64,000 bases of DNA from Papaver somniferum (taxonomy: Eukaryota > Streptophyta > Magnoliopsida > Ranunculales > Papaveraceae), in contig NC_039358.1 of the NCBI RefSeq assembly GCF_003573695.1, positions 238,334,345-238,398,344 on the forward strand, read 5' to 3'. Positions within the stretch are counted from its first letter, which is position 1. Every line of letters begins with the position of its first letter. Under the pieces are notes generated by a model. The model was not told the DNA's origin, ran no database searches, and saw only the letters and a program-made list of their open reading frames with translations. Position numbers and translations under genes: made by a program. This document shows, piece by piece, positions 9,731 to 20,619 of this stretch.

Positions 9731-9818
9731 CAATCAAGAAAATGAGGTTCTTTCGGAATATCAATTAGCTAATGAAGGTGTTAACCAAGCAAGATTAGCA
9801 GGTGAATCATTCCAAAAG
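9731..9818 (+). pseudogene. Exon-like fragment with splice donor
   Basis: The open frame reads NQENEVLSEYQLANEGVNQA then RLAGESFQK and stops exactly at a GT donor (AAG|GTAAAT at 9819). It has protein-like composition, but no continuation exon was found within the next 190 bp before the LTR element begins. Family not recognised. Confidence 0.25.
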
Positions 9819-10006
9819 GTAAATTTTTTTTCTTTTTTCTGTTGAATTTTCATTATATGATTGTAAATAATCATAAACATTATACGAATTTAGGGTTTAG
9901 TAGTTACCAGATGTACCTATATCGCATTAGAATTTCAGTATTACTCACAGTATATTAGTTAATTATGTGAAATCCATGCCGAATGACATAGGAATCATTG
10001 CAATTT

Positions 10007-10479
10007 TGTGAATACAAAATACCGCACACCCAATAAGCATGTGAAATAATGATCATCAACAAAGAGCGAAGACAACCACATAAAGCTTATCCAGAATGAC
10101 GTATCAGATGACGTCATCTTAATCACGAATAAAGTATGAAGAGTCGTGCAATAGTAAAGAAGTCGTGCGTCAATAATAAAGTCTACGCGACATTGACGCA
10201 CGTCAGATCCGAAATTAGGGGCTTTATTAGCTTTCATCCACTATGTAAACTCCTATATAAGCAGCCGAGGGACCTTGTATTGGGAAGAGATCTTTTTGAG
10301 AGTTTAGATAAGATTTTTAGGAGAGAGAAAGATTATTTGGAGAGCAAGTTAGGGTTTCTTCATCACTTGGTATCCAATTTGTAGATTTTAATGAATGTTC
10401 TTGTGATTCTTACGGAGATTACTTAAATTGTTTTATATATTTAATCAAGGGTGTAGTTGTAAGATTTCTCACAACTACA
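10007..10479 (+). repeat. 5' LTR of T1
   Basis: Has a TATA box (TATATAA, 10254-10260) with TCATCCACTATGTA just upstream. The LTR ends with the inverted pair TGTAGTTGT (10452-10460) and ACAACTACA (10471-10479). The primer site after it contains GCGCTAGAAATCAGC. Confidence 0.9.
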
Positions 10480-10725
10480 TTTTGCGCTAGAAATCAGCTC
10501 GGAATGATATACCGTTTTGGTGATATCTGTAAAAACAAGTTTTGGATTCTTCATAGTTTATCACCTTTTCATTAGAAATTTTTGAAAGTTCTAGAAATTT
10601 AGATCTAAAGAAGCTCCAGCAAAAGTTTCAATCTCAGAAAAACAATCTTCATCGATCCAGTTTTCAGTTATTTAAAGAGTAATTTTTATCTTCGAAAGGC
10701 GAAAGAATTGTTATAGACTAATAAG

Positions 10726-12406
10726 ATGATGAGACAAACAACTGCAGTGGAAAAAGCGATAACAATCAGGAAGAGTAGAAGGATCGCTAGAAGAAGAAGA
10801 AGCGAAATTGCTGAATCCTCAAGGATGGGAGGAAGAAACAATAGAGGAAATCAAGTCCAAACTCAGATCCAACAAGAACAGATGGAGAACAATACCATAG
10901 ACTACGATAAAGTGAGTGTTCATACCGTAAATACAGATTCAACAGAAGAGGAAGACGAAAGAACTGTATCTCCAGGATTAATAGAAGGGAATGAAGAAAA
11001 CATGACAATCTAGGAACTCCGACAAAGGTTGGTTGCAGAAAGAAGGAGAGAAGATGCGGAACATGCGAAATTGATGCGTCAGAATCATGAGTTGAGAGAA
11101 GAGAATATAAGATTACAAGAGCGGACATCAGGAAGCACCACACGTGCAAGCTCAATGTCAAAAACAAGCAGGATCTCGTCAAGACGTAGCCAATCTTATT
11201 AAAGAGATGCCAGACGGGAGCAACCTCTAGAAAACATTGCTGAAAACTTTCAGATAAATGACAACTTACAGGATCAACACGATGAAGAACGCATAGAGAA
11301 ACAACCAGCTGATGATCGATACGTACAACATCGCGAACATTATCGCATTCAAGAAGGTCAAAGAGGCAATAGATGTGAACAAGCAGGCGAACGTCACCGC
11401 ACACATCATGATTATGATACTGAAGAAAATGAAGAACAAAGAAGAATTATATTACAAGGTAGAGAAATGTTGATAAATCAATATGACCGCGAAGAGGAAG
11501 CTGAAAGATATAATGCCGCACAGATGTATGCAAGAGACGAAAGAGAAAGACGCAAGAGAAGGAGAGAGGAGGCTGAAGAGAGAGAGAGAGATACAAGAGG
11601 CTGTGCGTCAAAACATGCATGACAACATAGTAAGACATGCAAGGTTGAAAACACCAATGCAACAAGATGCGGACCAAATCATGAGCGGAGAAATACTCAG
11701 AGAATTAGCAGAGATGAGAGAAATGATGACGGCGCGAAGAGATGGTGGTAGGCGACAACTAGATGAATCAATAGAGCAAGCGGGAAAAACACCTTTTGCA
11801 AGACAGATACAACTCGCAGTAATACCACCTAAATGCAACCTACCTGTATTTACTAATATCTTTGATGGTAGCATATGTGCAGTACATCATATAAGGGAAT
11901 ATAGCTGGTCTTTATTACAGTGGGAAGAAAATGATGCGGTGTTATGTAAATATTTCCATGCGAGCCTGACAGGAGAAGCCTTGCAATGGTTTGAAGGATT
12001 GCCAGTAGGAACCATTCGATCATTTCATCACTTACAAAACATATTCTTAGGACAATACATCAACAATAACATGCTAAGACCAGGTATTGAAAAAGTGTTC
12101 AGCTTACGCAGAAGGATCAATGAGAGCTTGCGTAGTTTAACCACACGTTGGAGGATCATGTGTAGCGAAATGGCCAGACGAGTAGATGAGGGAAACCTTA
12201 TACTAGCCTTCATCAATGAACTTTTTCCTACAGATTTATTGTATACGGAGATCTTCAGGACAAAAGATACAATAACTATGGCGGAGTTACGCGAGTTTCA
12301 AGAAGAATACTTAACTCTTGAAGAAAAACAAGCGATAACAAACGCAAACGAGGAGAATGCTAGCCTACTTCCAAGGACAGCAAATGCTATTGCAAGTACA
12401 TCCTAA
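10726..12406 (+). pseudogene. T1 gag
   Basis: The N-terminal part is Arg/Glu-rich and likely coiled (RKSRRIARRRRSEIAESS; LMRQNHELREENIRLQE) with stops at about 11011 and 11200. After a frame change, 11483-12406 encodes the gag core: PPKCNLPVFTNIFDG, then LTGEALQWFEGLPVGTI, FLGQYINNN, LTTRWRIMCSEMARRVDEG and FINELFPTDLLY. This is the retrotransposon gag family (PF03732 type) of the Tat group. It continues past a stop into the frame at 12428. Gag would assemble particles for element RNA. Confidence 0.82.
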
Positions 12407-12427
12407 GGGAGTCACGAAAAGAAAGTA

Positions 12428-13729
12428 ATGGAAGAAGGGAAAAAGCTAGTAGCCATGGGTAGTAGGGATCAAGAAGAGTTTGAAAGAGAATACAAAGAAA
12501 AGCAGTTCAACAATCGTGGAGGAAATAATAAGATTCAAAGGCTTGATAACCAACCAGAAGGTTATGGAGGGAAAAATCAATATTACAACCAAGGCCCAGG
12601 AGGTAGCAAAGTGGTTTGGGAGCAGATAAAGATGTCGCACCTAAACTCCGCGATAGACAAAATCTGGGAAGTTATAATCTTAATGGAAGACATTCCTGAG
12701 CCACCAAATGTGGGAAATGAGCCACCACCAGGGAGGAGAAGTAGAGAATTCCGTGCCTATCACCGTTCCCATGGTCACACAACAAATAACTGTAGAAATG
12801 TGAAGAAAATCATACTAAGAATGATTGATCAGGGAAAACTCATCCATTTCCTAGTACAACAACCACAAAATCTACCACCAGCACCACCACCAGAAGGGCA
12901 TCCACAAGGTATGGAGACAGGAAGGAATACATATTTGATAGAAGTGGGAGCGAAGGCAAAGAATTTATATTGTAATTCGATAATACACTCATTCAAAAGC
13001 ATAGAAGATTTTCACGACAATGTCCTAAGTCGAGTTTATCAAAGAGATAGTGATGGAAGAGAGATACTCAACCTTGCGAAGATATCTCCATTGAAAGATT
13101 GGCAGAAGCAACCTATTTCATTTAGCGCAGAAGAAGTACCAGGAGGAGGAGAACCGCACGAGAGCCCATTAGTGGTAAAGTTAGGAATCAATCCAAAAGC
13201 AAAAGCTGATGAAGACGAAGAGGATGACGCGAACACATGGGCTATAAATAGAATACTGATAGATCCTGGAAGTTCAGTTGATATTCTGTTTTATCACACA
13301 TACAAGACTATGGGAGGTAAAGATGAGGAACTTATTCCCTCAACTTTCAAAATTTATGGTTTTAACGGAACACCCAACAAACCAAAGGGAGAGATAACAA
13401 TGCGAATTCCTTTGAAGAGCATATCAACAGAAATAGTATTTTACGTCGTTGACGTAGAATCACCCTATAATGCTCTGATAGGAAGACCCTGGTTACATGG
13501 TATTCTAGGAGTGGCCTCAACTTTCCACCAGTGCATTAACTTCCCTCTACCTCAGGGTGTTGGAATAATAAGAGGAGATCCAAATGAAGGTAAAACCTGC
13601 CAGGAGATTGATGTTGAGAAGTGTGAAGAACGCGCAAGCAAGCGAAGAAATTGGAAAAAGCAGATACAAGAAAGTCAGCAAGGTGAAAGATTAATGGTAG
13701 ATGTTGTACACAAGGAGAGTCAAGTATAA
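12428..13729 (+). CDS. T1 gag C-terminal knuckle and aspartic protease
   Basis: 433 codons. The first third ends the gag with YHRSHGHTTNNCRNVKK (about residues 111-127), the Tat-type HxxHGHTTxxC motif replacing a classic CCHC knuckle. The protease follows: NRILIDPGSSVDILFYHTY (about residues 275-293) carries the active-site Asp as D-P-G-S, unusual because D-T/S/G-G is expected. After it come IYGFNGTPNKPKGEITM and VESPYNALIGRPWLHGI, the second conserved protease block. The frame ends 70-80 bp before the integrase C-terminal remnant; RT, RNase H and the DDE core should lie between. Confidence 0.8.
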   Translation: MEEGKKLVAMGSRDQEEFEREYKEKQFNNRGGNNKIQRLDNQPEGYGGKNQYYNQGPGGSKVVWEQIKMSHLNSAIDKIWEVIILMEDIPEPPNVGNEPPPGRRSREFRAYHRSHGHTTNNCRNVKKIILRMIDQGKLIHFLVQQPQNLPPAPPPEGHPQGMETGRNTYLIEVGAKAKNLYCNSIIHSFKSIEDFHDNVLSRVYQRDSDGREILNLAKISPLKDWQKQPISFSAEEVPGGGEPHESPLVVKLGINPKAKADEDEEDDANTWAINRILIDPGSSVDILFYHTYKTMGGKDEELIPSTFKIYGFNGTPNKPKGEITMRIPLKSISTEIVFYVVDVESPYNALIGRPWLHGILGVASTFHQCINFPLPQGVGIIRGDPNEGKTCQEIDVEKCEERASKRRNWKKQIQESQQGERLMVDVVHKESQV

Positions 13730-13799
13730 AGAGATTTTGTAAAAGCGACAACAGCCGCACAAGAGAATAAATACAACAAGTGCCTTAGCAAGAACGAAT

Positions 13800-14023
13800 T
13801 CTAGGAAGAAGAATTGGTATTGAGTCAGAAAGCGCACTATCAGAAAAATGGTAACGGAAGCATGGAGAACATATGGGATGGGACGTATCGGGTCAAGAAG
13901 GTCGTTGGGAATAGAATGTATGAGTTAGAAGATGAAAAACAAGAAAAACCATCTAATGAACTTTTGAACCAAGTGTATCTGAGAATATATGCTCCATGCG
14001 ACAGTCATAGCACATCAAAATAA
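13800..14023 (+). pseudogene. T1 integrase C-terminal remnant
   Basis: The frame encodes WDGTYRVKKVVGNRMYELED (about residues 19-38 of the open frame from 13814), then SNELLNQVYLRIYAP. This is the post-core tail of Ty3/gypsy integrases, which usually reads W-x-G-P-Y-x-V. Its direct position after the protease frame marks the large pol deletion. Confidence 0.75.
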
Positions 14024-15748
14024 ACAGAGTGTATGCGAGCACAAATATTGAAAAACATACGCGAACTCAATGAAGCATAGAAGGCGAAAGAAATAAACAA
14101 GTTATCTCAGATTAAAAGTTCTTTAAGCGATAGTTATTCTGTAGGAGAATAAATAAAACTAGAAGACATCAGAATTGTACTAATCTAAAGTATGAATGCA
14201 AATGAGAAAGTTTTTCTTCTTTATGAAAATCAATTATGTCATATCAGAAAAAGGAGAAAATATGACCTTACAATAAGACCTTAATAGAAGGAAACAAAAG
14301 TAAAGACTCCATCTAGGGAGGCTAGGCGCGCATCCAATTGTGGCGTGCACCCTAGTTCTCATACAGCAAGAGGCAATGATAAGACCTAACACACGTCATA
14401 ATTGGGGAAAACCTTGTTAGCATGACTTGGGGGAAAGCTACATCGACCCTGAAACCCGAGTCATGGAGATTTGGGGTGAAATTAAAGCCCATCTAGGAGA
14501 GGTGCCTACATCGAAAGATTAAGGTGACAAGGTCTCTCCTAAAGAGTGCAGAAGCTCGATCAAGGCGCTTAGGTACACGGTTGAGTCAAGAGTGTCTGTG
14601 GCGTCTGGAGCGCACCTGGACGCTCATGACAAGTCTTGACTATGATACACTTGGTCCTAAGGGATAAGAGGTCGCGAAAACAACTGATTGTTGCATCACT
14701 GTATGGGAAGAGCCCACCCCAACCCGGTGGGGGTAAGCTTCCTTAAAGGGGCAGTCAGGTGGGATATAGAGACGACACCCTCCATTAGGGAGCTCAATTG
14801 TGTCAAAAGACGCAAATATCTTGAGGATTTTTACTCACGGAGGTATTAAGGCTTGTTGTATTTGTGCGCCAATAAAACTTGCAGAGGAAATAATACAAGA
14901 AGATGATAAGGCGAGATCAATGGGTCATCACATGAAAATGTGAGGACTTCCTGCGATTTCGTCGCACAGGAACAGAAATCATGTATTAGGCAAAATAAGA
15001 CCTTTAATTAGGAAGGATAAATAAGACCTCACGAGAAAGATAAGATTGAAACTAATATTGTTTTGCAGGAAATAATATAATAAGGTTGAACAAATAATGC
15101 ATGAAAAGACAAAGAGTATTTCTCACAAGATATAACTAAGGCATAATGTACAGACGCGAAATAAGAAAGCAGGATATAACTGAGGTAGAAAATAAAAACA
15201 CATTCATAAGGCGAGATAAAGAAAAGGTAATTCAGACGTAGTGTTAAATTATTAAGTTATATGAACAAAATATGTGAATAGATAAGTAATACATTACCGT
15301 ATGATGAAGTACTCTATATACACACCCATACATGATAATTTTGCACATATAATTTTATATACATGATAATTTTCCCATGGATAAGTGAAAATTTATACAT
15401 AGTACTAAAACATTTGCATAACTCAATCATCTTGTGACGAGTAACAGAGGCAAGTTTGGGAATGCAAGCATATAGAATAATGTTATTCGCCCCATGTGAT
15501 AGACTTACGCACATGTTATTTATTATTATGAGTGAATATTGCTATACATGTTATTACCACCAAATTAACTCCAACTGTTAGAAAGAACAATTTTTTCCCC
15601 TTTAATAGATGCAGGTATATACCAGTGAGAATTTATATTGAAGAAACCTCAAATATAGAAGGAATTTACATTGAAGAAGAAATTTCAAAGAGTAGGAAGT
15701 ATCTGATATACAAAAAGCTGAAAAAAAATTTACAAACGAGAAAAATAA
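14024..15748 (+). other. T1 3' non-coding region
   Basis: No convincing gene. The stretch at 14290-14790 is less A/T-rich (CCCAACCCGGTGGGGG near 14715). Long untranslated stretches between pol and the 3' LTR are normal in Tat elements. Confidence 0.5.
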
Positions 15749-17890
15749 CTAATTTCCGCCCATATCATCTTCATTATCATCCTCAGCTTCAGAATCACCA
15801 ACTTCTTCTTCAATATCTTCATATTCTTCATAATCTCCCTCACTATCAGAGATGTCAGAACCTTCTTCATTAGGAGGAACTTCAACGAAGTTATAAGTTG
15901 TAAGAGGAATGTTATTATCTGCATAAACTTTCTTAATATCCGCATCACGAACGCGAACAACATTCTTACTTAGGTTGGAAACAATAAGCTTTTTCTTGAT
16001 CCTGCGGTATTTAGAGTCACGAGCGGTAAGCTTCGCCTCCAGACCCTCAATTCTCTCACGAAATTCCTTTTTGTCATCTGCGAAAAAAGGACAAGAAGGT
16101 TAAAGTTGCATGAGAACACTCATCAGGGAATAAAAATGGAATAAGAATTATAAACAACCTTCTTTTTTGGAAATAATATCCCTAACCAATGCAGCATGAT
16201 CAGATTCAAGGCTAAAGCTATTTACGGTAGATAATGCACTTCTATGATCACGATTGAGAAGTTGATATTTCGCCTTGAGTTCCTCCAAACAAAAGGTTCT
16301 TAATTTATCATAGAAAATATTATTTAGGGAAGCATTAAGATTCTCCAGGAGAGAATCATCATCAACAAGATGATGAAGGGAGCGAATTGTAAATCTCTGT
16401 AAGAATATGCAATTAAAAGGGAGCGGGAAAAAAAAACGCAAACAAGAAGGCGTAAGAGATACAGAGTTACGCACCAGCTAACTGATTATTCCTCTTGCGA
16501 AGATTAGAGACATCATTCTCATAAGTGGTAACTTGGGTCTTGAGTTTATTATTCTCCGCCTTAAGATTCTGAAGTCTTCTTTGATAGTCTGAATAAACGG
16601 CATAATACATGCGGGCCATCTGCGAAGATATAAGGCGAATATTAGACATAATCAAAGAGATCAAAGCTTCATCAGAGAGAGAGCTAAAGTATAGAGATTA
16701 CCAAAGAGCCAAATGAAAATTGAAAACTTGTACTTAACGCTGAGGCAACTCCACGATGGGATTCGTGATCTACATAAGCGACATCACATATCTTCGAAAC
16801 CATTACACAAGTGCGAGTCAGTTCCTCATTACCAATTGATGACATTGAATCAGAGAAGATACTAGATAGCTTCCCCATTGAAGATGTGATTGAGGGTTAT
16901 TCTGTAAGAAGAATATCATCGTCGCTAGAGTGCGAACTTGAAGAAGAGGGATAAAATGTCTTCCGCTTCTTAGACAGACTCTTGGAAGAGGATTTAGAAG
17001 CGGTTTTCTTATATCTGAATTTACGCTTACCCTTGCCTTTAGCGCCTACAACTTCCACCTACGTGAATAATGAGAGATAAGAATCAGAGGCAACAATATT
17101 GTTAAAATTAAACAAAGAGTATTTCTTACTTCATTATCGTGCGAAGGTGACGCATGAGGAAAATTTTTAGCCTCCTTTGCCTGTTGGAAAATCTGAAACC
17201 AAAGAAAATGATAAGAGAAATGAAAGGAAAAATAATTAAAAGAAAATAAAGAGGGAGAGATGAAGGTAACATACCACTTTAGCTTCTTCAGGCCATCTGA
17301 ATACCCAAGGATTGTAAGCAGGTAACCCCACGAGAAGGGGAAGGGTTGAGCCATCTCCACTTCTGCCAGTTATGTAGGGGCCCACTAAAATGATGGGGTA
17401 ACCATCGAGTATCATTTGACCTACGAGCGATGTCATTCGAAAGACCATCCTTTATTGACAAGCGAATACCCCACTTAGACGACCCATTCTTCATAATAAC
17501 AACCTCATAGTTCTTGAAAAAACTCTCAAGAGTATAATCTGCAGGATTGATTTCCTTATGAGCGTGTTCTCTCTTTCGTACTTCTACTGGATAAAGAGAT
17601 TCTAATCCTACCGCGCGACGAGCATATTCCATGGTTATTTTAATGCAGTCACCTCTTAGTTGAAAGATGCCCCGCGAAAACCTCTCGTCCGATAGAATTT
17701 CATAAAACAAGGGAATTTGAGGATTATAAAGAGGAATAGGAAGACTAGCGAGAACCTGTCCTACTGAAAGGATGATCTTCTGGTCATTCCATTCTTCGAG
17801 AGAAAACCATTCAGGCCCAAGCGTAGACGAAGGTTTTGATCCAAGAGGGACGGATAATGAGAAGCCTCTTTCACCAAATTCTTTTTTCAA
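15749..17890 (-). CDS. T1 antisense spliced gene: gypsy-associated coiled-coil protein
   Basis: Minus-strand exons are bracketed by consensus splice sites: 17275-17890 (donor GTATGT), 17130-17192, 17058 to 16734 or 16702, 16475-16619 (donor GTGCGT), 16159-16396, and 15749-16077 (TAG at 15749-15751). The first exon encodes SRGIFQLRGDCIKITMEYAR, then KREHAHKEINPADYTLESFF, resembling the Pfam 'putative gypsy type transposon' (PF04195) proteins. Next come a basic nuclear-signal-like stretch (KGKGKRKFRYKK; KSLSKKRK), a coiled coil (YQRRLQNLKAENNKLKTQV; EFRERIEGLEAKLTARD) and an acidic tail (EEVGDSEAEDDNEDDMGGN). Defects: no clear ATG at the 5' end, a frameshift near 17380-17440, and one TAA before PSITSSMGKLS. 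Antisense extra ORFs are known in Tat elements; this one's function is unknown. Confidence 0.6.
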
Positions 17891-18456
17891 TCTTTTAAAT
17901 TCTCTTTAGTTCTTCCAACCAACTTGAGGAATTTTTAGTATGGAATGAGGAATGATGGAAAAATAATTAAAGATGATTAAGTTAATGAAGATCAGGATGA
18001 TCAACTTACGAGAAGTGAGAAATAAAGTGCGAAGATGAAGAAGGAAAAGAGAAAAGAGGGATGAGAATGATGAAACAGGAAAATATGATAATCAAGTTGA
18101 AGATTCAATCAAGCCTGAAGAGCAGCAGCGGAAGAAAATAGGAATCAAACAGAAAAAGCAGAGAGAGTAAAAAGAAGCAATAAGAAGACGATTGAGAGTA
18201 AATAAAAGATTTACTCCCAATTCCCAAGATATTTACTTCATTTATGCAATGATTGAAAATGAACGGATCGAAAGAGGCGGTTATAAGAGACGTGTCAGAT
18301 AATGAATGGTCGAATGGACACGCGTAAGTTATCATGCCCAACTTAGGGGAATATGTCGGCAGAGAAGAATACGAAAAGGTGAATAAGTGTGACAGAAAAA
18401 ATTGAAAATTCTCATACCGCTCTCTTATCAAAAGAACGATATGAGAAGAGGCCAAA
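17891..18456 (-). promoter_or_regulatory. Probable 5' leader and promoter of the antisense gene
   Basis: Pyrimidine-rich on the minus strand (CTTCTTCATCTTCGCAC near 18030) with a possible leader donor CTCGTAAGTTGATC near 18010. No coding potential. This would be the transcription start region of the antisense gene, between it and the 3' LTR. Confidence 0.35.
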
Positions 18457-18929
18457 TGTGGATACAAAATACCGCACACTCAATAAGCATGCGAAATAAT
18501 GATCATCAAGACAGAACGAATACAACCGCATAAAGCTTATCCAGAATGACGTATCAGATGGCGTCAGCTTAATCACGAATAAAGTGTGAAGAGTCGTGCG
18601 ATAGTAAAGAAGTCGTGCGTCAATAATAAAGTCTACGCGACATTGAAGCACGTCAGATCCGAAATTAGGGGCTTTATCAGCTGTCATCCACTATGTAAAC
18701 TCCTATATAAGGAGCCGAGCGACCTTGTCTTGGGAAGAGATCTTTTTGAGAGTTTAGATAAGATTTTTAGGAGAGAAAAAGATTATTTGGAGAGCAATTT
18801 AGGGTTTGTTCATCACTTTATATCCAATTTATAGATTTTAATGAATGTTCTTGTGATTCTTAAGGAGATTACTTAAATTGTTCTTTATATTTTATCAAGG
18901 GTGTAGTTGTGAGATTTCCCACAACTACA
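18457..18929 (+). repeat. 3' LTR of T1
   Basis: Same length as the 5' LTR, with TATATAA at 18704-18710 and the terminal inverted pair at 18902-18910 and 18921-18929. Followed by AATTT, the target duplication. Confidence 0.9.
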
Positions 18930-18934
18930 AATTT

Positions 18935-19460
18935 ATTGTCCGTCAGACGATCATATGAATAGGTAGTGTAAGGATAGAACTATAGAAGCATACCTACTTA
19001 TATTGTCCTTGGGAAATAGGTGTAAATGGTTGTAAGGGTGGTGGTACTACTAAATATAAACCTATTGTCTGTTACTCAATATGTGGGTTTGTTGTATGTG
19101 TGTATTTCGATTGCATAAGGTCTGTATTAAATGTTCAAGGGTGGAAATCTCAAATTGTGGTTAAGTTGCTGCATTTTGAATTGTTGAAATTGTTGGTTGT
19201 AGCCATAATGAGTTGGATGTGTTGGTGGGAAAATCTGATAAAGTTTAATGGTAAGGTGTAGAGTGTAATGGTCAAGTGGTAGTGATCCCTTAATTTTTAG
19301 CAGGTGATAGCTCCGATGGAGGTACGCTAGTGTATGTAATACTGGCGTCTGATATAAATAGCAAAACCCCTAAGTCTAGTTTTTTTGGTGGGTTCTGAAG
19401 ATATACTAGTGCATAGATTTGGTTTTTAGAAAAGATGTCATAATACTTTTGAGATGGTTG
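18935..19460. other. Interval between two LTR elements, nothing recognised
   Basis: T-rich sequence with no supported coding frame, RNA gene or repeat boundary. It is the original DNA to the right of T1 and to the left of the three-LTR element. Confidence 0.5.
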
Positions 19461-19465
19461 ATGGT

Positions 19466-19580
19466 TGATACAGTGTATTTGTACTCCTTTAGGGAACTTA
19501 GTTAACCTCAAGTTATGTTGAGGGAAGAATCCTATTCTAGGAAGAATTCCTAGTTAGGGAAGAGTTTTGTTTTAGACAAT
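19466..19580 (+). repeat. Truncated first LTR of the composite
   Basis: Starts TGATACAGTGTATTTG and matches 19926-20041 until GACAAT (19575-19580). There it joins pol sequence that in the intact copy follows another GACAAT at 26891-26896. The deletion therefore used a 6-bp microhomology. Confidence 0.85.
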
Positions 19581-19892
19581 GCCTTTCGTCTGGATTTACC
19601 ACCTTATCTAGGAATGTACTCGGTTATAAATGTCGAATACTTGAAGTTGTTTGAACCACCATTACTAGAAGATGACGGAGACGACAATATGATCTTACCA
19701 CGAGTAGAAGACTTATGGTTTTATAGAGAGGAACCACTCAAGGAAGACTGCATATTGGAGCGAAGAGTGACTAAAACGCGACAAGGAGAGAAAGAAGCTT
19801 TTCTAATTGGATGCAAAGGTCAAGTTCCTAGCAAGGACAAGTGGTTTAACAAGGAAAAAGGGACTCTCGAGTTCCCTAACCTTCATTTTTAA
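19575..19892 (+). pseudogene. Pol 3' end remnant (post-integrase domain), first unit
   Basis: Encodes FRLDLPPYLGMYSVINVEYL and VTKTRQGEKEAFLIGCKGQV, essentially identical to 26891-27208 (the visible differences include N against I in WFNKEK/WFIKEK). It is the tail of a gypsy polyprotein after the integrase core. The near identity points to recent duplication by recombination. Confidence 0.85.
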
Positions 19893-19925
19893 CTCTCACA
19901 TGAGTTCAAGTTCTTAAAAGACCCA

Positions 19926-20407
19926 TGATACATGTGTATCTGTACTCCTTTAGGGAACTTAGTTAACCTCAAGCTAAGTTGAGGGAAGAATCCTATTCTA
20001 GGCAGAATTCCTAGTTAGGGAAGAGTTTTGTTTTAGACAATACTCTAATTAGTTTAGGAAATAGATTCCTAATAGAAGTCCTTGGTCGACTGAGTACGAT
20101 GAAGGATATAAATAAAGGGCTTTGACTAATACCTAAGGACACAGAATACTAGGCACAAAAAACCTAGAGAAAGCTTGGAACAATACTTGTGCAAGCTTAG
20201 CAAACAGTTTAAGGTTAAACCACTGTTAGAGAAGATTGTGAGCGTAACAAAGAGAGAATTGTAATTATTTTCTTGTTTATAATCTAGAGAAGATATTTTC
20301 TTCGAAATTTCTACTTGTGTTCTGTTTTCTAAGTTTCTCGTCTATTATTATTCTGAATTCCGCCTTTATAGTAGTAGCTACCAAGGTACAGATATCAATA
20401 CGTATCA
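19926..20407 (+). repeat. Middle LTR of the composite (482 bp)
   Basis: Starts TGATACATGTG, ends ACGTATCA, with a TATA-like ATATAAATAAAG near 20107. Followed by AGTTGGCATCAAGAGAG, a degenerate tRNA-Met-like primer site. It serves as 3' LTR of the deleted first unit and 5' LTR of the second. Confidence 0.88.
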
Positions 20408-20619
20408 AGTTGGCATCAAGAGAGAGGTTATTTTTTAGGGTAAATCCCAGTGGTTTATGGTTTTCACTAGATCTCTCTACATAAAGCTTTGGTGAGGTAC
20501 TTGAGAAGCTAGAAGATGTTAAGAAAACAAGGGGATCAAGGATGACAAAGTCAGATGATGATCCTAAGGAAGGCGAACCACAAACTATGGAAGAAAAGGT
20601 GGCTACGCTATAGACATAC

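Larger units (their letters stand above)
8380..10006. other. Mostly non-coding interval with hairpins and two coding remnants
   Basis: No intact gene is visible. Two perfect or near-perfect hairpins occur at 8556-8591 and 8614-8660. A 54-codon acidic coding remnant lies at 8764-8926 (minus) and an exon-like stretch at 9731-9818 (plus). The rest is A/T-rich and unassigned; the 66-codon frame at 9460-9660 has no recognisable content. Confidence 0.5.
10007..18929 (+). mobile_element. T1: complete Ty3/gypsy Tat-type element lacking RT and integrase core
   Basis: Matching 473-bp LTRs (10007-10479 and 18457-18929) start TGTG and end ACTACA. They are flanked by a perfect 5-bp target duplication, AATTT, at 10002-10006 and 18930-18934. 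I count about 30 mismatches and no net length change between the LTRs. Inside are gag, a zinc-knuckle-like region, protease, then directly the C-terminal end of integrase, so RT, RNase H and the integrase core are deleted. The gag and pro sequences resemble the plant Tat/Ogre group. Between pol and the 3' LTR lies a spliced gene on the opposite strand. Confidence 0.9.

Noticed and set aside
10787..11404. 205-codon minus-strand frame opposite T1 gag
   Set aside because: Leu/Ser-rich shadow of the Arg/Glu-rich gag coding strand, with no domain or splice context, unlike the real antisense gene at 15749-17890.
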